From contig NW_019029003.1 of the NCBI RefSeq assembly GCF_002105155.1, positions 248,001 through 312,000 on the forward strand: a DNA stretch of 64,000 nt. The letters run 5' to 3'. The notes beneath the pieces are model-generated. The model saw only the letters and a program-made list of their open reading frames with translations. It did not search any database and was not told the DNA's origin. Position 1 is the stretch's first letter, and each line of letters begins with the position of its first letter. Below, piece by piece: positions 42,788 to 56,400 of this stretch. The position numbers and the translations under genes are program-made. The DNA is from Lobosporangium transversale (Eukaryota > Mortierellomycota > Mortierellomycetes > Mortierellales > Mortierellaceae).

Positions 42788-45700
42788 GATTTACTAGTAT
42801 CATTCATGTAAATACAGCCACGCAATATGCCCCTTGTGCTTAAGAACCATAAAGGACTCAGTTTTGTTCATACACTGTAGGTTTATTTGTTGCTTTTGCT
42901 CATGTCATTCAAGTATTTAAATTTCATAGTTCAGCCGTCGTTCCTTCAGTGTCCATCATATTTTCGTCGTCACCACCTACTTTCTGGTTTCTAGTTAGTT
43001 TCTTCGTAAGTGGATCTGCTCCTCCAGGAATAAAGTCTCCTAAAGTCAATGCGATACTCTGACCACCGGAGCCTGCTTCACACAACTCGTCAGCCAACGC
43101 TATATACCGCGCCTCTAGGGCCTTGACATCTTCGGCCTCTGCCAAAACCTTGCCTGCAAACCTTAGCACCACCTGACCCATCCATTTCTTCAAGAACAAA
43201 GCTGTCATTTTCTCAATCATCTGAGCCTCACGCTGACCTTCAATCCGAGCCTCTTCACGGACCTCATGCAATAAATATTCGGCCATGTCCAGAGCCAGAG
43301 ACAGAGGCGGAGCCCAGATATAGGTGAAATCATCCGCACCTGGCTCTCGAGCTACATTGAAGGCCGCCGCTAACTGTGTTGCTGCTTTCTCAGCCGTTAA
43401 TGTAGCTCCTGGTGCTGTCAGTGCCAGTCGCATAAACTCGAGACACACAAACGGACGCATCAGCACAAACTTGGCCTTCCCAGCAAGAGTCTCAACCGCA
43501 CTTGCACGGTAACCTTCAAGAAGAGCCGGCGATACACTCTTCTGTGCATTGGCTTGGACAGCTATTTGACCACCCATCAGTTCAGATATAGTCAAAAGAA
43601 CAATGAGAGAGAGAGAGAGAGAGTAAAGAATGAATGTTAGATTTGCAGGCTTCTCTCCAGTTATGTGAGTCAAGAAAAGAGAAATGTAGTGGGACTGAGG
43701 GGATAAGAGGGAGAGAGGTAAAGATAGAGATAGAGATGCAGAGAGAGGGCCAAATCCTTCAAGACTAACCTTGGTCCAGCTTCTTCAAGTATTCAGAGCT
43801 GCCTACAGTTTTTTCCCAGTAAGCATCCAGCTCCTTAAGTGTCTTCGGGTTATTGTTGAGGTGCTCTACCTCCATTGCCAAATCCGAATTGCCTCGGAAT
43901 GGAAACCATTGGCCACGAGCGATATTCAAAGGGAGGTCTTGTGGCTGCATGAATGGAGTCAGATCCAGAGCATCCAGGCTGCCATTCAGGAAGGCTTCGA
44001 GGATTAAGACGCTTGCTGGTGAAATGCCATAGCCGCTACTGAACGCCTCAGATCCACTTCCCATGCCTGTAGTATTCCCTAAGGCAATGGCTTGAGGTCC
44101 AAATTCAACAAGTTCATCAAGAGGCTTGCGTGTAGATATACTAACAGGGATTGTGCCTCTTTCGATATCGATTACAAGGAGCTCATGAAGCATTGGGCCG
44201 ACTTCTTTGGGGAAAGCGGCACACATCAAAGAAGTATCAGCTAACAGCATACGGTGGACAATAGCAGTGTCTGGCCCGTTCTTTCCTGCTGTTTGCGCTC
44301 GCTGAACCAATGTTGAAAACGCTTCTTGCATAGATGTGATTTGCTCCATCGTCAACTGGCCATTATTTGCTTCACGCACAAGAGCTAGCTCACCTAGGAG
44401 GATAGTTGAGATCATATCTCGTTTCATTGAATAGAAGCTGGTATTCTCTGCAGTCGCCAGTCGATCCATAAATGCAGTAATCTCCTTCAGCGGAAAGACC
44501 CCAATGGCATTCGTCAGAATATGCAAGGCGACAAGGTCTCCATGAACCCAGTCGGCCAATTCTTCGCTAGGCTCCATGAGAGCCTTACCAAGAGTTCTCT
44601 TGAGCTCTGCGTTACTCCACCCCTTGGGAAGGAGCGACAATGTAATCCACGAAAGGATAATAGCTTCATTATTTATAGATAGGAACCTATTGCTCAAGTT
44701 GGCCATACGTATAAGCAATCGAAGGACCTCTTGGTTAATCTGTGCTTGCGTCATATTTTCCTGAGGGTTAAACAGTGCAATCTCTCTTCCCAAGATTGTC
44801 ACCCATAAAACCGATTCCATTCCTTGAGAGAGAAGGGGGCGAACTGGATCCATTTCATCGCCGGTGAAGGCACCAGCCTTCTTAGCAGCATCAGAATTAT
44901 AAAGTGTAAAGTTGGCGCTCAAATGAAGGCTTTCAATCCGATCGAGCACTAGGTTGCGGAAGCCACGTCGTCGGCTCTTGTCTAGGAATACGTCCACTTG
45001 ATCCTGTATATAACCAATGAGCTCTTCCCAGCATTTGTTACCGTTGTTATTTTTGATATTGGCCTTGCTGCTATCGTCACCGACTTGAGCGTTCGCTAAT
45101 TTACCTGCAATCTCCACGCTACTGCAGCGAGCGATACCAAGAGCAAATAGCCTCCAAAGTGAATATGGGTCATCATCTAGGGGTACCTTGGCCGCTTCTT
45201 GCCGCCATTCTTTAGCAAAGTGTAAAGCATACTTGAAGGTTATCCACCCACTCTCCTGAGCAAGCATTTGCAACGTCAGGACTCTGACTTCAATTAGATC
45301 TTTGTCCCTTGCACTGTCGCCTTCAGGAACAGCAGTCATAGGGATAAGGATATCGCTGACATAACGATCGATAATACGTTCAGGGACGGTTTCCTTGGAC
45401 AAAGCCCCCAATGCTGTGTTAATACAAGGAGTACGGTGAATACAGCCAGAGTCCACAAAAGGGACAGGTAATGGTTTGCTGTAGTTGTATGAAGGGGACA
45501 CTGCAAGAAGGACCAATGCAACCCCTGATTTTTTATGATAGGTAGACTGAGCGACAGTAGATAAAGTAGTCCAGATCCACTCTGTGGTGGCTTTATAGCG
45601 CTCCTCTCTGCCTTCTGATCCGGTAAGTAAGCGAATCAGTGATTGCAAGGTAACCACTCTGACATCTTGATGGAGGTCCCGACGTGCTAACAGATCCTCA

Positions 45701-48700
45701 ATCAGCGAGCTGACTTTTGGATCCACCAGCAGAGACATACTCGACAGTACCAAACGAATGCCTTCCTTCTGAACAGTGACCTTTTGTTGGCGCTGTCCAG
45801 AGGATGGGAAAAGCGGTATGATAAAGTCAGGGATTTGCTGAACAGGGACACACTTGAGCGCATTCTCAACTGCATGAATGGATGTACGAGCGACATGAGA
45901 TTGAAGGTAGACTGGAGCCATGAGGAGCTGAAGTGTGCTTGCGGGTTCTCCCAGGGTCGGAAGGAACATCAGCAATGCCTCGACAATGCGTGATGGTAAA
46001 GATGGAGTGGTCAGAGCATTGGCAACATCTTCCACTGTTGTTGTCGACATACTCATAAAGGCCTTAGCATGCTGAACACGGGATTGGAATGGAGTCGAGC
46101 TGTTGGTCATTCCTGACAAGTGTCTGGCCTTGAGCATCTCACTTTGCTGTGGGTTTAGCTCAAAGGGGATCTTCACAAATAAAAGGTCCCATGGATCTGG
46201 GGTCTCTATTTGATTGAATAGTCCAGGAATACTCTTGGTCATCGACAGATGGTCATTTGTCAAAAGATCCGGCCGCTGTGCGCAAACATAATCTAGGACA
46301 GCAGGGAGGTGAATAGCTGATGGAGATTTGTTCAAGAGTCCGACCATGAGTTGCTCGTATCGATTATGGTCACGCTTGCCGCCTGGGAACACACACTCAT
46401 TCACACGTGCCTTTACTTCCCCTTCATATGCAGTTGATCCTAATCGAAGATCGCGGTACAGTGTGTACCATGACAGATTGCCAAGATTCTTTTGAACCCA
46501 CTCTTCCTGTGTATAGATCTCACGTACATGCTGGATATAGTTCGATGAACTTGATAGGAACTCGTCGTCTTTCCAGTTTAGGACAGTATCCTTTCCGAAT
46601 ACTAAAGTCGGAGCACTTGCTAGGACATCCAAGGTCTCATGCAGATACTCCACAAGCGTCGGTGAATTCTTCCATCGCCATCCTAGATCATCATGAAGGC
46701 TATAGCAAATGTTTTGCCAGAAGATCTTTTGGGACGACTTGAACGCTTCAACAGAGTCACTTGTAATATCTGGGGCCATTAGTGCCTTCACAGTGAGCCA
46801 GCGGCTATGGTAAGCATTGATCTTGGCCTGCACATATGTCTCCTCCTGTCCTTCTTCGATAAGGTGTAGACCCCATGCACCACCCTCAGTTTTGTATGTC
46901 TCATTTTCTTTGGCAATTGCCTTTCGTCTAGCAATCTCATGTTGCTCATTGCGTTCATGGACATCCTGGCCGTAAGTAGGGTTGCTAAAGGACAGGTCAA
47001 AGTACTTAAAAGCATTTACATCGCCATGGACATTAACCACTCGTCGCCAGCGGATCTCTGTTCCCATTTGGAAGAATGGGTGAGAGTCATTGTTTGCGAA
47101 GCGCGAAAGAGCGGCATCGCCAATAGAGTCCAAAAACCTTGTAATCTGTGAAACTGGTGTGATAGCAGCCGAATTCTAATAAAGTTGATGGTGTTAGAAA
47201 GACATATATGTCATTTCCTTGCTCAAGGATATTGCTATCTTTTCTTTCCCTTCTTTCCTGCAAAAGAAAAAGAAATATGAAATATGTGCTGTTACCTGTG
47301 CGTCCATGGCGAGGTACAATGCGGATAGCTCATTAGCTTGCTGCAGATCTGCGTCATCTAGGTATTGCCTCGGGATAATATGGTCGCGTAGGAACAGACT
47401 TGGCGCAAAAGCCATGAGGTTGGGCTGAATTTCATTGCGGATCCTTTGCGATGATAAGGTTTCCAAAAATAAAAATTAAAAAAAAACGGGTTACAGGTTA
47501 GAAAAAACCAGGAGCACATAAAGGTTTAGTTCATCATAGCTTGGAAGACTGAGACTATGTAACTCACTTGGGAATCAGCCATTTCAGTGTTATGAGCCAT
47601 TGGTTCACATCTTTTGTCATACGAGTTGCTTTCATAATAGCAGTAAGCCATTTAAGACGATCCTCAAAAGACGGCTTGGTCGTTTCCTTGACAAGCTGGG
47701 CCCGTACTTCTGGGACTTGGATATCGACAAAAGATGCCCAGTTGGATAGGTTGTCACCCAAATCCACTACTTTCTCTCTCCTGTCATAGAACACAAGTGG
47801 ACGGACGATCTGTTGACGGAGTTCAGCATTGGTGCAGAGAGCCTCCAACATCGGGTATACAGATACGCCTTGGTCCTTCTCGATCAAAGGCTTAAAACTG
47901 GGTAGTGCAATGATCCATTGGACTACCTCATCGCGCTGAGCTTGTGTCAAGCTTGGGCCCAGCTTGCTAAAGTGCTCGATCCATGTAGAGTCCAGCTGAA
48001 TCATTGCTTTTCCTGTCCTATTCAGGCAGTTAGCGACACAAGTCTGGAACACAGCAGAGTTGTCCCAAGAGGGAACAGAACTAAAGGGTTGCACAAAGGC
48101 GTCATCAGATAGAGCATAGACGCTTTTATCTGAAGGTGCAAGGACAGCCAAGAGATCTTCAACTATGGAGATTACAGCACTATCCTTGCGTGTCTTGGTT
48201 TTGAACATTGGCTGGAGCTGATCGAAGATAGTTTCAGCCAGTGGAGGGAAGCGCTTTATATGTGACAGTTTGTGAGCTTCCCAGTAGTTGGAGGACTGTC
48301 GAAACAATGGATTGAATATCTTCCTGCAAAGACGAACATTGACCGCATCATCATCCACATCTTGGATACGGAGAGCTTCCAAGGCAGGAGAGAAAAGCTC
48401 TGGGATGAGCTCTCGTAATGTCTGGTGGAACTTCTGAGTTGAATCAACACGATCCTTGTGTACAGAGCAGTTGACGACACGATGCACCAGGTTGTCTACA
48501 CCTTTCACCACGAACTTGAGCACATTATTCAGACGCCTCACCCGTTGGTTGCCTTGTGTTTTAGAGCGAATCTTGAACTCATCTTGTTCAAGTACTTTCA
48601 AGGCAGCGCGTACCAGCCGAGTGACAGCAGGGCCGCGGAGGCAACTGAACAGCTGAGGGATTTGGTCCTTCTTGAGGAGTTCTCCTTGACCAACATTGAT

Positions 48701-50012
48701 CAGATCAAGAACGTACTTTTCTAACATTGCCTCGTGACGAGGATGATGGCTCCAATGGTTCTGCGCCTTTCTGGTTTCATAAAGTTCGCTGGGGATATGG
48801 GCAGAGTACACCAGATTGGAACCACGAGCTTGATACGATGTCTGTTGAAGGATACGGAATGTTCTCTCGGCATCGTATTGAACAAAGAGAAGGATGTATT
48901 CTTTGATTAATGGAGCTAGCATAGGAGTCCTGACCTCGGGCTTGGCTTCATCCCAAGGGAACAATGGCGGATAGGTCTCTTGGAGGGTCAAGATAATGTC
49001 TTTGATTGACTCGCCGGGATCACAAGCGCCTTTTACATTTTGGTTGGCAACATCAATGATCTTGCTATATGCTTTCCACACTTTCTCACGCTCATATTCT
49101 GTTGCCTTTGCAAGTGCTTGTTTGAATCGAGTCGTGATGGGCTCTTTCTTATCAGCCTTATTCGCCTGTAGTGATAGAAGACAAAGAGGCAAGCTGAATC
49201 AGTTAATCATTGACTAGTTACAATAGTGCAGTATGAACAGCCATCTCAAGTATCTACAGCTTACATACCGCGCGTGGCTTTCTCAAGATGTCATTGGCAA
49301 GGCCCTTGCGCTTCTGCTTGACCAAAGATGCTACAAGGGCATCGCGAACAGCAGGTGCAGTATCGGTCGTAGCAGCAAGGATTTCGACGTCCGAAGCAAA
49401 AGTGGCAATGCACTGGATCAATCGCTTTTTGCCCACTTGGTATGGATGGTTCAAATCAGCCAGCAAGAAGGCAATTGCTTCCTTGCAACCCTTCTGAGCT
49501 AAGGTCATGGCAATGATTTGACCAACCTGACGTTGTACGTAGCGAGATGATGCATTGGTCTGTGGAAACTGCAGAGAGACATCGTCGGCTTCAGGAGATG
49601 GATTTCCACCGTCAGCATACAAGGTGGTTTCATCCTGCGGAGGCCGCTGGATAGGAATAGAGAGAATGGTGGGAACAGTCTTGAGGAGTTCAGGTAGGAG
49701 AGAGAGGAGTGCTTCTTTATGGGTTTTGATGAGATTCTGGATATAGGTATTGCGATGGCGGTAGCCTACAGTGTGGATAGTCTGCATCAATTCATGTTCT
49801 GAAGCAGGCAAAGCAGGTGCCTGTGGCACGTCTTTGGCAGCAACCATTGATGAAGGTGGATTCACGGAGAAAAAGAATTAGCTGAATGAGTGAATGAATG
49901 AATAAAGGATTCAGATGATTCTCCTTCTACGTCCTGAGCAGAAGGAAGTGAGAGAAGAAAGAAAGAAGAAAGCCCATAAGTGTTGCCAGGAAAAAACTAC
50001 TGAGCCCCCAGT
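42788..50012. repeat. Segmental duplication, copy 2 (pairs with 2950-10168)
   Basis: 7,225 bp nearly identical to copy 1 in the same orientation, with differences packed into 44609-45494. The left flank differs from copy 1; the right flank leads to the TMEM234 gene, of which copy 1 has only a relic. Confidence 0.95.
42924..49847 (-). CDS. Large helix-rich protein of unknown function (copy 2), five exons
   Basis: Exons 49847-49269, 49165-47568, 47443-47296, 47175-43770 and 43561-42924 join in frame, giving about 2,122 aa. Splice sites match copy 1 exactly. A one-base change turns the serine codon after AEL into TGA, trimming five residues. The middle of exon 4 differs strongly from copy 1. 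For example, LSNRFLSINNEAIILSWI here against LSNKFLSTDDGATVISWV, and a segment after VSPSY that cannot be aligned residue by residue and is two residues longer here. This copy keeps a short intergenic region shared with TMEM234 (divergent, about 460 bp) and is probably the ancestral locus. I do not recognise a family; an alpha-solenoid is a guess from composition. Confidence 0.8.
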
Positions 50013-50307
50013 CAAATGCGAAAGGCCGGACTTTTACACGCAGCGCCATTGATCCTCCAACTTTTTTTTTATTCTTAGATAGGAGCTATGGTTACCGTGT
50101 ATCAATACAATCGCAGAAGAAGTAAAATTGCAGAGTTACGGTAGCCCAAGGATTTGAGCGTCTGAAAACGCGTCTGGTTTGTGCGCGACACGACGCGTGC
50201 TCCCCTCCTCTCTCTATTTCTTGAGGTAAACGGATTTAAGCCTCCTCGCTCAATTTCATTTCATCACATTTCAATTTTTACAACATATTCACATTGACAT
50301 TCACAAC
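49848..50307. promoter_or_regulatory. Divergent promoter region of copy 2 gene and TMEM234
   Basis: 460 bp between two ATGs facing away from each other. It includes T-rich tracts near 50060 and a CT-rich stretch before TMEM234. It corresponds to the DNA split by the Helitron at the copy 1 locus. Confidence 0.5.
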
Positions 50308-51014
50308 ATGCTTCCCGAAAACGCCATCGGGTTTATCCTTGGTAAGAGAAAACAGAACAGGGCTGTTCTGCACATGTTCATATGTTGAATATCTGATTAT
50401 ACTACGACTTTTAGGTAAAAATAAAAGAAAAAAGCGAAGTTCGATCCTAATGAAATATGATACCACCTTAGTGGCACTCTGCTGGGGGTTCACCAACCCA
50501 TTCATCAAGAACGGCTCAAAGGGTCTAGAGACTATTAAGCGAAATTCATGGATATCTCAGGCTGCAGCGGAGTATTGGTACCTCTTTACCCGCTGGCAGG
50601 TAAATTGGAATGCTTACTCCTTCCTTGTACATTTTTTAAATGATTAGGTCTGCTCCTTTAATGACATTCGTTTTTTTATATGATAGTATGTAGTCCCGTT
50701 GGTGCTAAACCTTTGCGGTTCAGTTGTCTACTACCACACACTGGGTAAAGCTGATTTGTCCTTGGCCGTACCCATTACTAACTCGCTTACATTCATCTTT
50801 ACAACTCTGGCTGGCATCCTCTTGGGAGAGAGCATAGGATCGCCTCGTAAGTCCGTCACTGCTCTTGATGAAGCCTGGACTATTTTTAATGCTTCTTTCT
50901 CTACTAATGTAAAATCCCCTTTCGATCCTATTGATCTGTTGGTAATCAGGTTCGTGGCTGGGGATGGCGATGGTAGTCCTTGGTGTAGGTCTCTGCGTTC
51001 AGAGTAAGGCATGA
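50308..51014 (+). CDS. TMEM234: TMEM234-family membrane protein
   Basis: Small membrane protein related to the drug/metabolite transporter (EamA) fold; the molecular role of the family is not established. Exons 50308-50341, 50415-50599, 50687-50846 and 50950-51014 give 147 aa. Family features are ALCWGFTNPFIKNGSKGLE near the N-terminus, then NLCGSVVYYHTLGKADLSLAVPITNSLTF and FTTLAGILLGE, and a final membrane helix. Length is usual for the family. Divergent from the copy 2 gene; about 190 bp separate its stop from the cyclophilin start. Confidence 0.85.
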
Positions 51015-51206
51015 ATCCATAGAAATATCAAATAGACATGAAATAGTGCCAGATTGTTCGAAGTGTGCCCAAGTTACCAAGTATACATTTCATCTGTGGC
51101 TTTGGTCTCATTCTACTATAAGAGCAACTACAAAATGAATCACTAAAAAAAAAAAGCATCTCTCGTTGTACAACTAAAGGATAAAAAATAAAAAGAATAA
51201 GACGCC

Positions 51207-52345
51207 ATGTCGACTGTAGTGTTGGAAACATCAATGGTAAAACAGGATGATGACAAAAAAAATAAGAAAAGCGGAATTAGTAGTGTCGCCAATGCAGGGT
51301 TGTAACTGTAAGGATTGGCATTCTGACATTTTTCTTGGAATCCTATGTAGGGAGAGATTACCATCGAACTCTATACAGAACACGCGCCAAAGACTTGTAA
51401 AAACTTTTATGAACTCGTAAGTGGATATTGGGCTCTCAACAAAATGCTCCTGAGATAATGTCATTAATGAGCGACTTCATACTATTTACGAAGCAATTGA
51501 CGTGAAAGGTCCAATCACTACAACATGAAATTAGGCAAGGAAGGGCTACTATAACGATGTTATTGTAGGTATCGGCAATGCCAACCATAGTCGATCTTAT
51601 GGCTTTTTTTATTTCAGTCATTGCATTAATTCAACTTGATTGAAGCCTATAACCTGATCTACCAAGATATCAGAGTGAATGAACGAATAATAATTTTCAT
51701 TTGACATTCACTTTCGTTTTCAAGTTCCATCGTATTATTCCTGATTTTATGATCCAAGGCGGGGATCCAACGGGAACCGGAAGAGGCGGCTCGTCTATTT
51801 ACGGGTATGATCCATTACCTTTGCTCACTATTCTGATTCTCATAAAATGGCTGATGTGGTCTGTTACTATTGCTATAGCATTACGTGTTTGCTAATTGCT
51901 AATAGTCTTTCTTGATTCAATAGTGATAAATTTGCTGATGAATTCCATCCTGCTCTTAAGCATACAGGCGCAGGCATTTTAAGTATGGCCAATTCTGGAC
52001 CCAACACTAATGGATCGCAGGTAAAGTTATAATCAACAAAATTGAGAATTCAAAGATGATTTTTCAAATTTGCAGGATAAATTATTATTATCAACATTTT
52101 ATTTTTATTTTTATTTTTATTTTTTTCTCTCTATTAATACCACTAACATTGATACATCAACATGAATTTTTGTTGGATAGTTTTTCATCACGCTGGCTCC
52201 AACACCATGGCTAGATAATAAACATACGATTTTTGGACGTGTTTCTGCGGGCCTCAGGGTGGTCAACAGGATGGGTCTAGTTGCAACCGATTCAAACGAT
52301 AGACCCAAAGAGCTGGTCAAGATCATTCGTGCCCGGGCAGAGTAA
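51207..52345 (+). CDS. PPIL1: PPIL1-like cyclophilin (peptidyl-prolyl isomerase)
   Basis: Single-domain cyclophilin; orthologues of this type belong to the spliceosome. Exons 51207-51236, 51351-51416, 51535-51564, 51725-51804, 51924-52020 and 52181-52345 join in frame to 155 aa. Cyclophilin motifs are all present: TCKNFYEL, the catalytic [54 protein letters not shown], the substrate-pocket Trp in [15 protein letters not shown], and a short C-terminus. It starts directly with [13 protein letters not shown], without targeting sequence, so it is cytosolic or nuclear. Two exons of only 30 nt make the gene hard to see without splicing. Confidence 0.92.
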
Positions 52346-53467
52346 TAAAAAAAAAGGATCGAAAGACTGATGGGCAGAAATCGAGATCAGGAGAGAGAGA
52401 TAGAGAGATGCACTTGTAATTATAATATCAAATAGAAGAATCAAGGACATGAGCTCGGAACTAATGAAGTAAAGCAAAAGGACAAACAATAGAGGTATCT
52501 TCTACAGCGCTGTCGTCTGTATGTAATATAGGCTTGGCAGGTTTTCTATTCCAGCAGAGTATTCTGAATAACCAAAGCAGATTAACGTGATAGTCTGCGT
52601 GGAAAGACTCTTATGCAACCTTTTGAGTGTGCACATGTCAAGACCTTGTCAAATTCTATTCTAGGAACTCGATATGATTGATGAGCAATTAAAAAAAAGG
52701 AACGCATTGACGAGTGGTCAGGGTTTCTATCTTCTTTTACTGCATGTTCTTGTTTATAAACGAATAATCCGTGAGATGCAATGGATTTAAAGAGCGACTG
52801 GGAGCTCTTCCAACTCGATCATAGATCTACTGTGAAAATCGGGCACCATTTTCATGTGCGAAACAGGGCGGTCTTTTTAAAGCAGGTCCCTTTGTTCTTT
52901 TTGGTAGTCCAAGGTATATAATTGGCATTCCGCTAACACTTCATAAAGAACCTGAAGAGATGTCGCCATTTTACTCACTTTCCATGTTCACAAAGTCCAT
53001 CCTTTACATTTCTTTTCTTTCCTTTCACCATCAATCCACCTTTTGCATATCATATCCAACCCATCAAATGCTTCGACAAATTAAAACTAAAAATTATTAA
53101 ATTCATACATCCACCGAATTGTCTCACGCAAATTTCAGACCCGATTACTTTTTTTATATTTATATATTTTTTTGTTTACTGGAATAGTGAATCATCTTTC
53201 ATTCCTTCCTTTCCGTCATATCCAATATCTTGTCCACTTCATTCTCCTTGCTGGCACATCCAAATCAAGCAAAAAAAACCAACTGGACTGCTCTTTGAAA
53301 AAGGAGCAGCTAATTGAGGACGTTCACCACTTAATTCCCTCTTTAGCTTTAATTCTTAGAGACAGGAACCAGCTGCCAGTTTTATTCAGCAGGTGTGAAG
53401 TCTGCGAGTGTGAGTTCAAGTCTGTGTGCACCTAGTGGAGACTAAAAAAAAAAAAAGTCGTCCTACT
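52346..53467. other. Intergenic / promoter of Zn2Cys6 gene
   Basis: About 1.1 kb without a supported gene. It should hold the PPIL1 terminator and the long leader of the next gene; AT-rich near 53100-53170, with an A run just before the start codon. Confidence 0.4.
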
Positions 53468-56400
53468 ATGCCCAAGAAGAATACTGTTTTGGGAGCCTCC
53501 TCGAGAGCGAGTGAAGAACAACATTCAGACTCTGAATCAGGAGACGATCATGACCATGACGACTATGGCCACGACCATGACAGTGACCATGTCCAGGGGC
53601 AAGAACAGAGTCAAGGACAAGAACAAAAACACACAAAAGGGAATTCAACTGCAGATGAAACTACACCAGTCAAGAGAAAACGATTGACTCAAGCCTGCGA
53701 TCCCTGTCGTAAAAAGAAAATCAAATGCGGTATGTAACAAAGAGACGCATGGCAAGTTGCCATTGCATGACACGATGAAATGTGTGTATACGTCCGTTTG
53801 AAATGACAATTGAGAATTGGTCAGCGACATTGTACAAAAAAGGATAGAAACAACAACTGTCCTTACTGTGCACGCGCACTCCCCGTCTGGAAAGGTTCCA
53901 AGTGAAATGAAATCCAAACAACAAAGTAGCAACAATGAGTTGTTATTGGGCAATGCAATATTGAAAAAAAGAGAGAGAGCTATCTAGACAATTATGCGCA
54001 ATTCATCTTTAGCGACTAACCTCTGCATTGTTTGTTGTTTGTGTTGTTTGTTGTTGCATGCGCGCTTTTTTGTGTTTGCTCTTTTTTTTTTTTTTTTTTT
54101 TTTTGGTTTTTCCTCCATGTTCTTTTTTAGATGGTGTCAAGCCAAGCTGTGCCAACTGTACCAAGCTCAATGCTAATTGCACCTATCTACCCAGCATGAA
54201 GAAACGAGGCCCAAGACAGGGATACATTGAATTGTTGGAAAAGAGACTGGACAAGATGGAGAAGCTGCTACAACATGGCCCCTCAGCAATTGATCCTGAA
54301 CTTTTGGACTCAAAGTCAATCTTCAACTCGCGTCTTCGTCCAGGCAGTAATAGTAGACGGTCTGCTTCTCCTGAAGCATCCGAGAGCGGTGATCAGGGCG
54401 AGCCAAAAGTATGGATAGATCCAGATGAGCGCTATTTTGGGACGACATCTGGCTATAAATCACAATATACAGAATATGGGAAACAGAGCAGTTCAGTTAT
54501 GGATGTCGTTGGAGCTAAATACAACTCTGGACAAACGCAGCCTCGCGAGGGTCGACCCAAGAACCCGATCTATGGTATCAAGGACGAGATTCCAAGGAAG
54601 GACATTTTAGATCATCTTGTCAGCCTTTTCTTTGACTCTATCTACTTTCAGCTACCTATTATCCATCCTGGGACATTCATGAAGCAGTACAAAGAAGGAA
54701 AAGTTTCACCCGGTCTACTCAATGCCATGTGTGCTGCCGTTGCCCGCTTTTCCACACATCCGGATGTTGTCACCACACCAGCATTTTTAGCAGGAGAGCC
54801 CTTTGCTACCAACGTCCGCGGTATGCTAGTTGAATCGATCGACACTCCTACAGTCTCAAATGTTCAAGCATTGTTGTTCTTATCTATGTATGAGTATGGG
54901 GCCGCTAGAGGCCCAAGAGCATGGATGTTCGGAGGTATGGCTGTCCGAATGGCCCAGGAACTGGGTTTAAACCGGGAAGACAGCAGCCCCGTGTTCCACC
55001 TTAAGGGGGATTGGGTCATGCGAGAGACGCGGCGGAGGACATTTTGGGCGTGTTTTATGTTAGATATCTTGGCATCATCATCCTCAGGAAGGCCACGGAT
55101 GATGGATGAACGAGACTGTGAAGTATTATTGCCGAGCGAGGATCATGATTGGTGCGATGAACGGCCAGTCGTCACAGAAATGCTCGATGATGGAGAGGAC
55201 TCTTCTTCAGGGACCGAGCAAGAGCCAACTTCAGAATCTCAGAAACCAGATGAGAGTGTACCCGGACTACAGTCTACTGTCTCAACAACAGAAACAAGCT
55301 CAGCTGAACATACCGCACCCAATAGTTTAGAATCGGGAACATCAAAGTCGACTGATAGCATATCAACATCATCAAAATCCAAGCGACAAGGCGGTGGACA
55401 TGTTCTCAGCTCATTTGCGTACTTAATCCGCATTGTAGCTGTGCTCGGCAAGGTCTCCCAGTATGTGAACCGGCCGCGATCCAAAAAGGCCATCCCTCCG
55501 AGTCAACGCGGATCAGAATTCTCGGTGATTGATGCAGCATTGACTGCCTGGCACAAATCTATTCCGTCTCATCTCACCGATTCATTCGAGAACGGAAGGC
55601 TGGTCAAGCACAAAGGCGAGGGCTGCATTATCGTCTTTATGCATATCATCTATCACACAGCCGTTGTGCTTCTTCACAGACCCATCTTGGCAGCAGATAA
55701 GGCAGCATTCCCCCATGACCCCAAGTTCGTTGAGAACTCTGTTTCACGGTGTGCTGATGCTGCGAGCAAGGTCTCTGATGTACTTGAGCTTGTACAATCG
55801 TATAATTGTCCGCCTAGGATCTTTATCTCAGCCTTTTTTGCTTATCCAGTGTTCACGACAGCTACAATGTGAGTATTCTACACATACGAGACTCGACTTT
55901 CTTTTTTTATCTTTTCTTTTTTTTTTTTTTAAGCGTTGTTGAAGAAAAACTCAAACGGGGAGCGATCCATGATTTATTCTCTTATCTTCTCCGTTCGTAG
56001 TCACATTACGAACGCGTTTGCATCCGATGCAACAGTTGCCTCTCGAGCAAGGCGCAGCCTCAGCACCCATGTCAAAATCCTTCAAACCATGAAATCGTAC
56101 TGGGCAATGGCAGACAAGTTCTTTTATATCATTCGTGACCTTTACTCTATCCAATCCAAAATTAGCTCTTCAGCGTCAAGGAAATCAATACTGCAGACTG
56201 CAACACAAGAAGGCTCGGGTCAAGGTGATAACCCCTTTGCTAGAAGAGAGCCGTCAGAATCCTTTGATACCCAATCCGGATACAATCGAGGGGCTGGAGG
56301 CATAGAAGATTCAACTAACGGCTCGGAACCGAGCGGAAAACTGGCGTCGATTAGCTCTTTCCTTAAGAGCGACTCCGGTTTGATTGCGCTTTGGAGGCGC

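Noticed and set aside
43771-47151. Plus-strand ORFs inside the large minus-strand genes (also 3933-7307)
   Set aside because: Shadows of long conserved exons, duplicated with them and without domains.
2950-50012. The duplication as a mere assembly artefact
   Set aside because: The flanks differ on both sides and the copies differ in a clustered way with a net 6-bp indel, as real paralogues do. A two-nucleus or haplotype origin cannot be fully excluded without reads.
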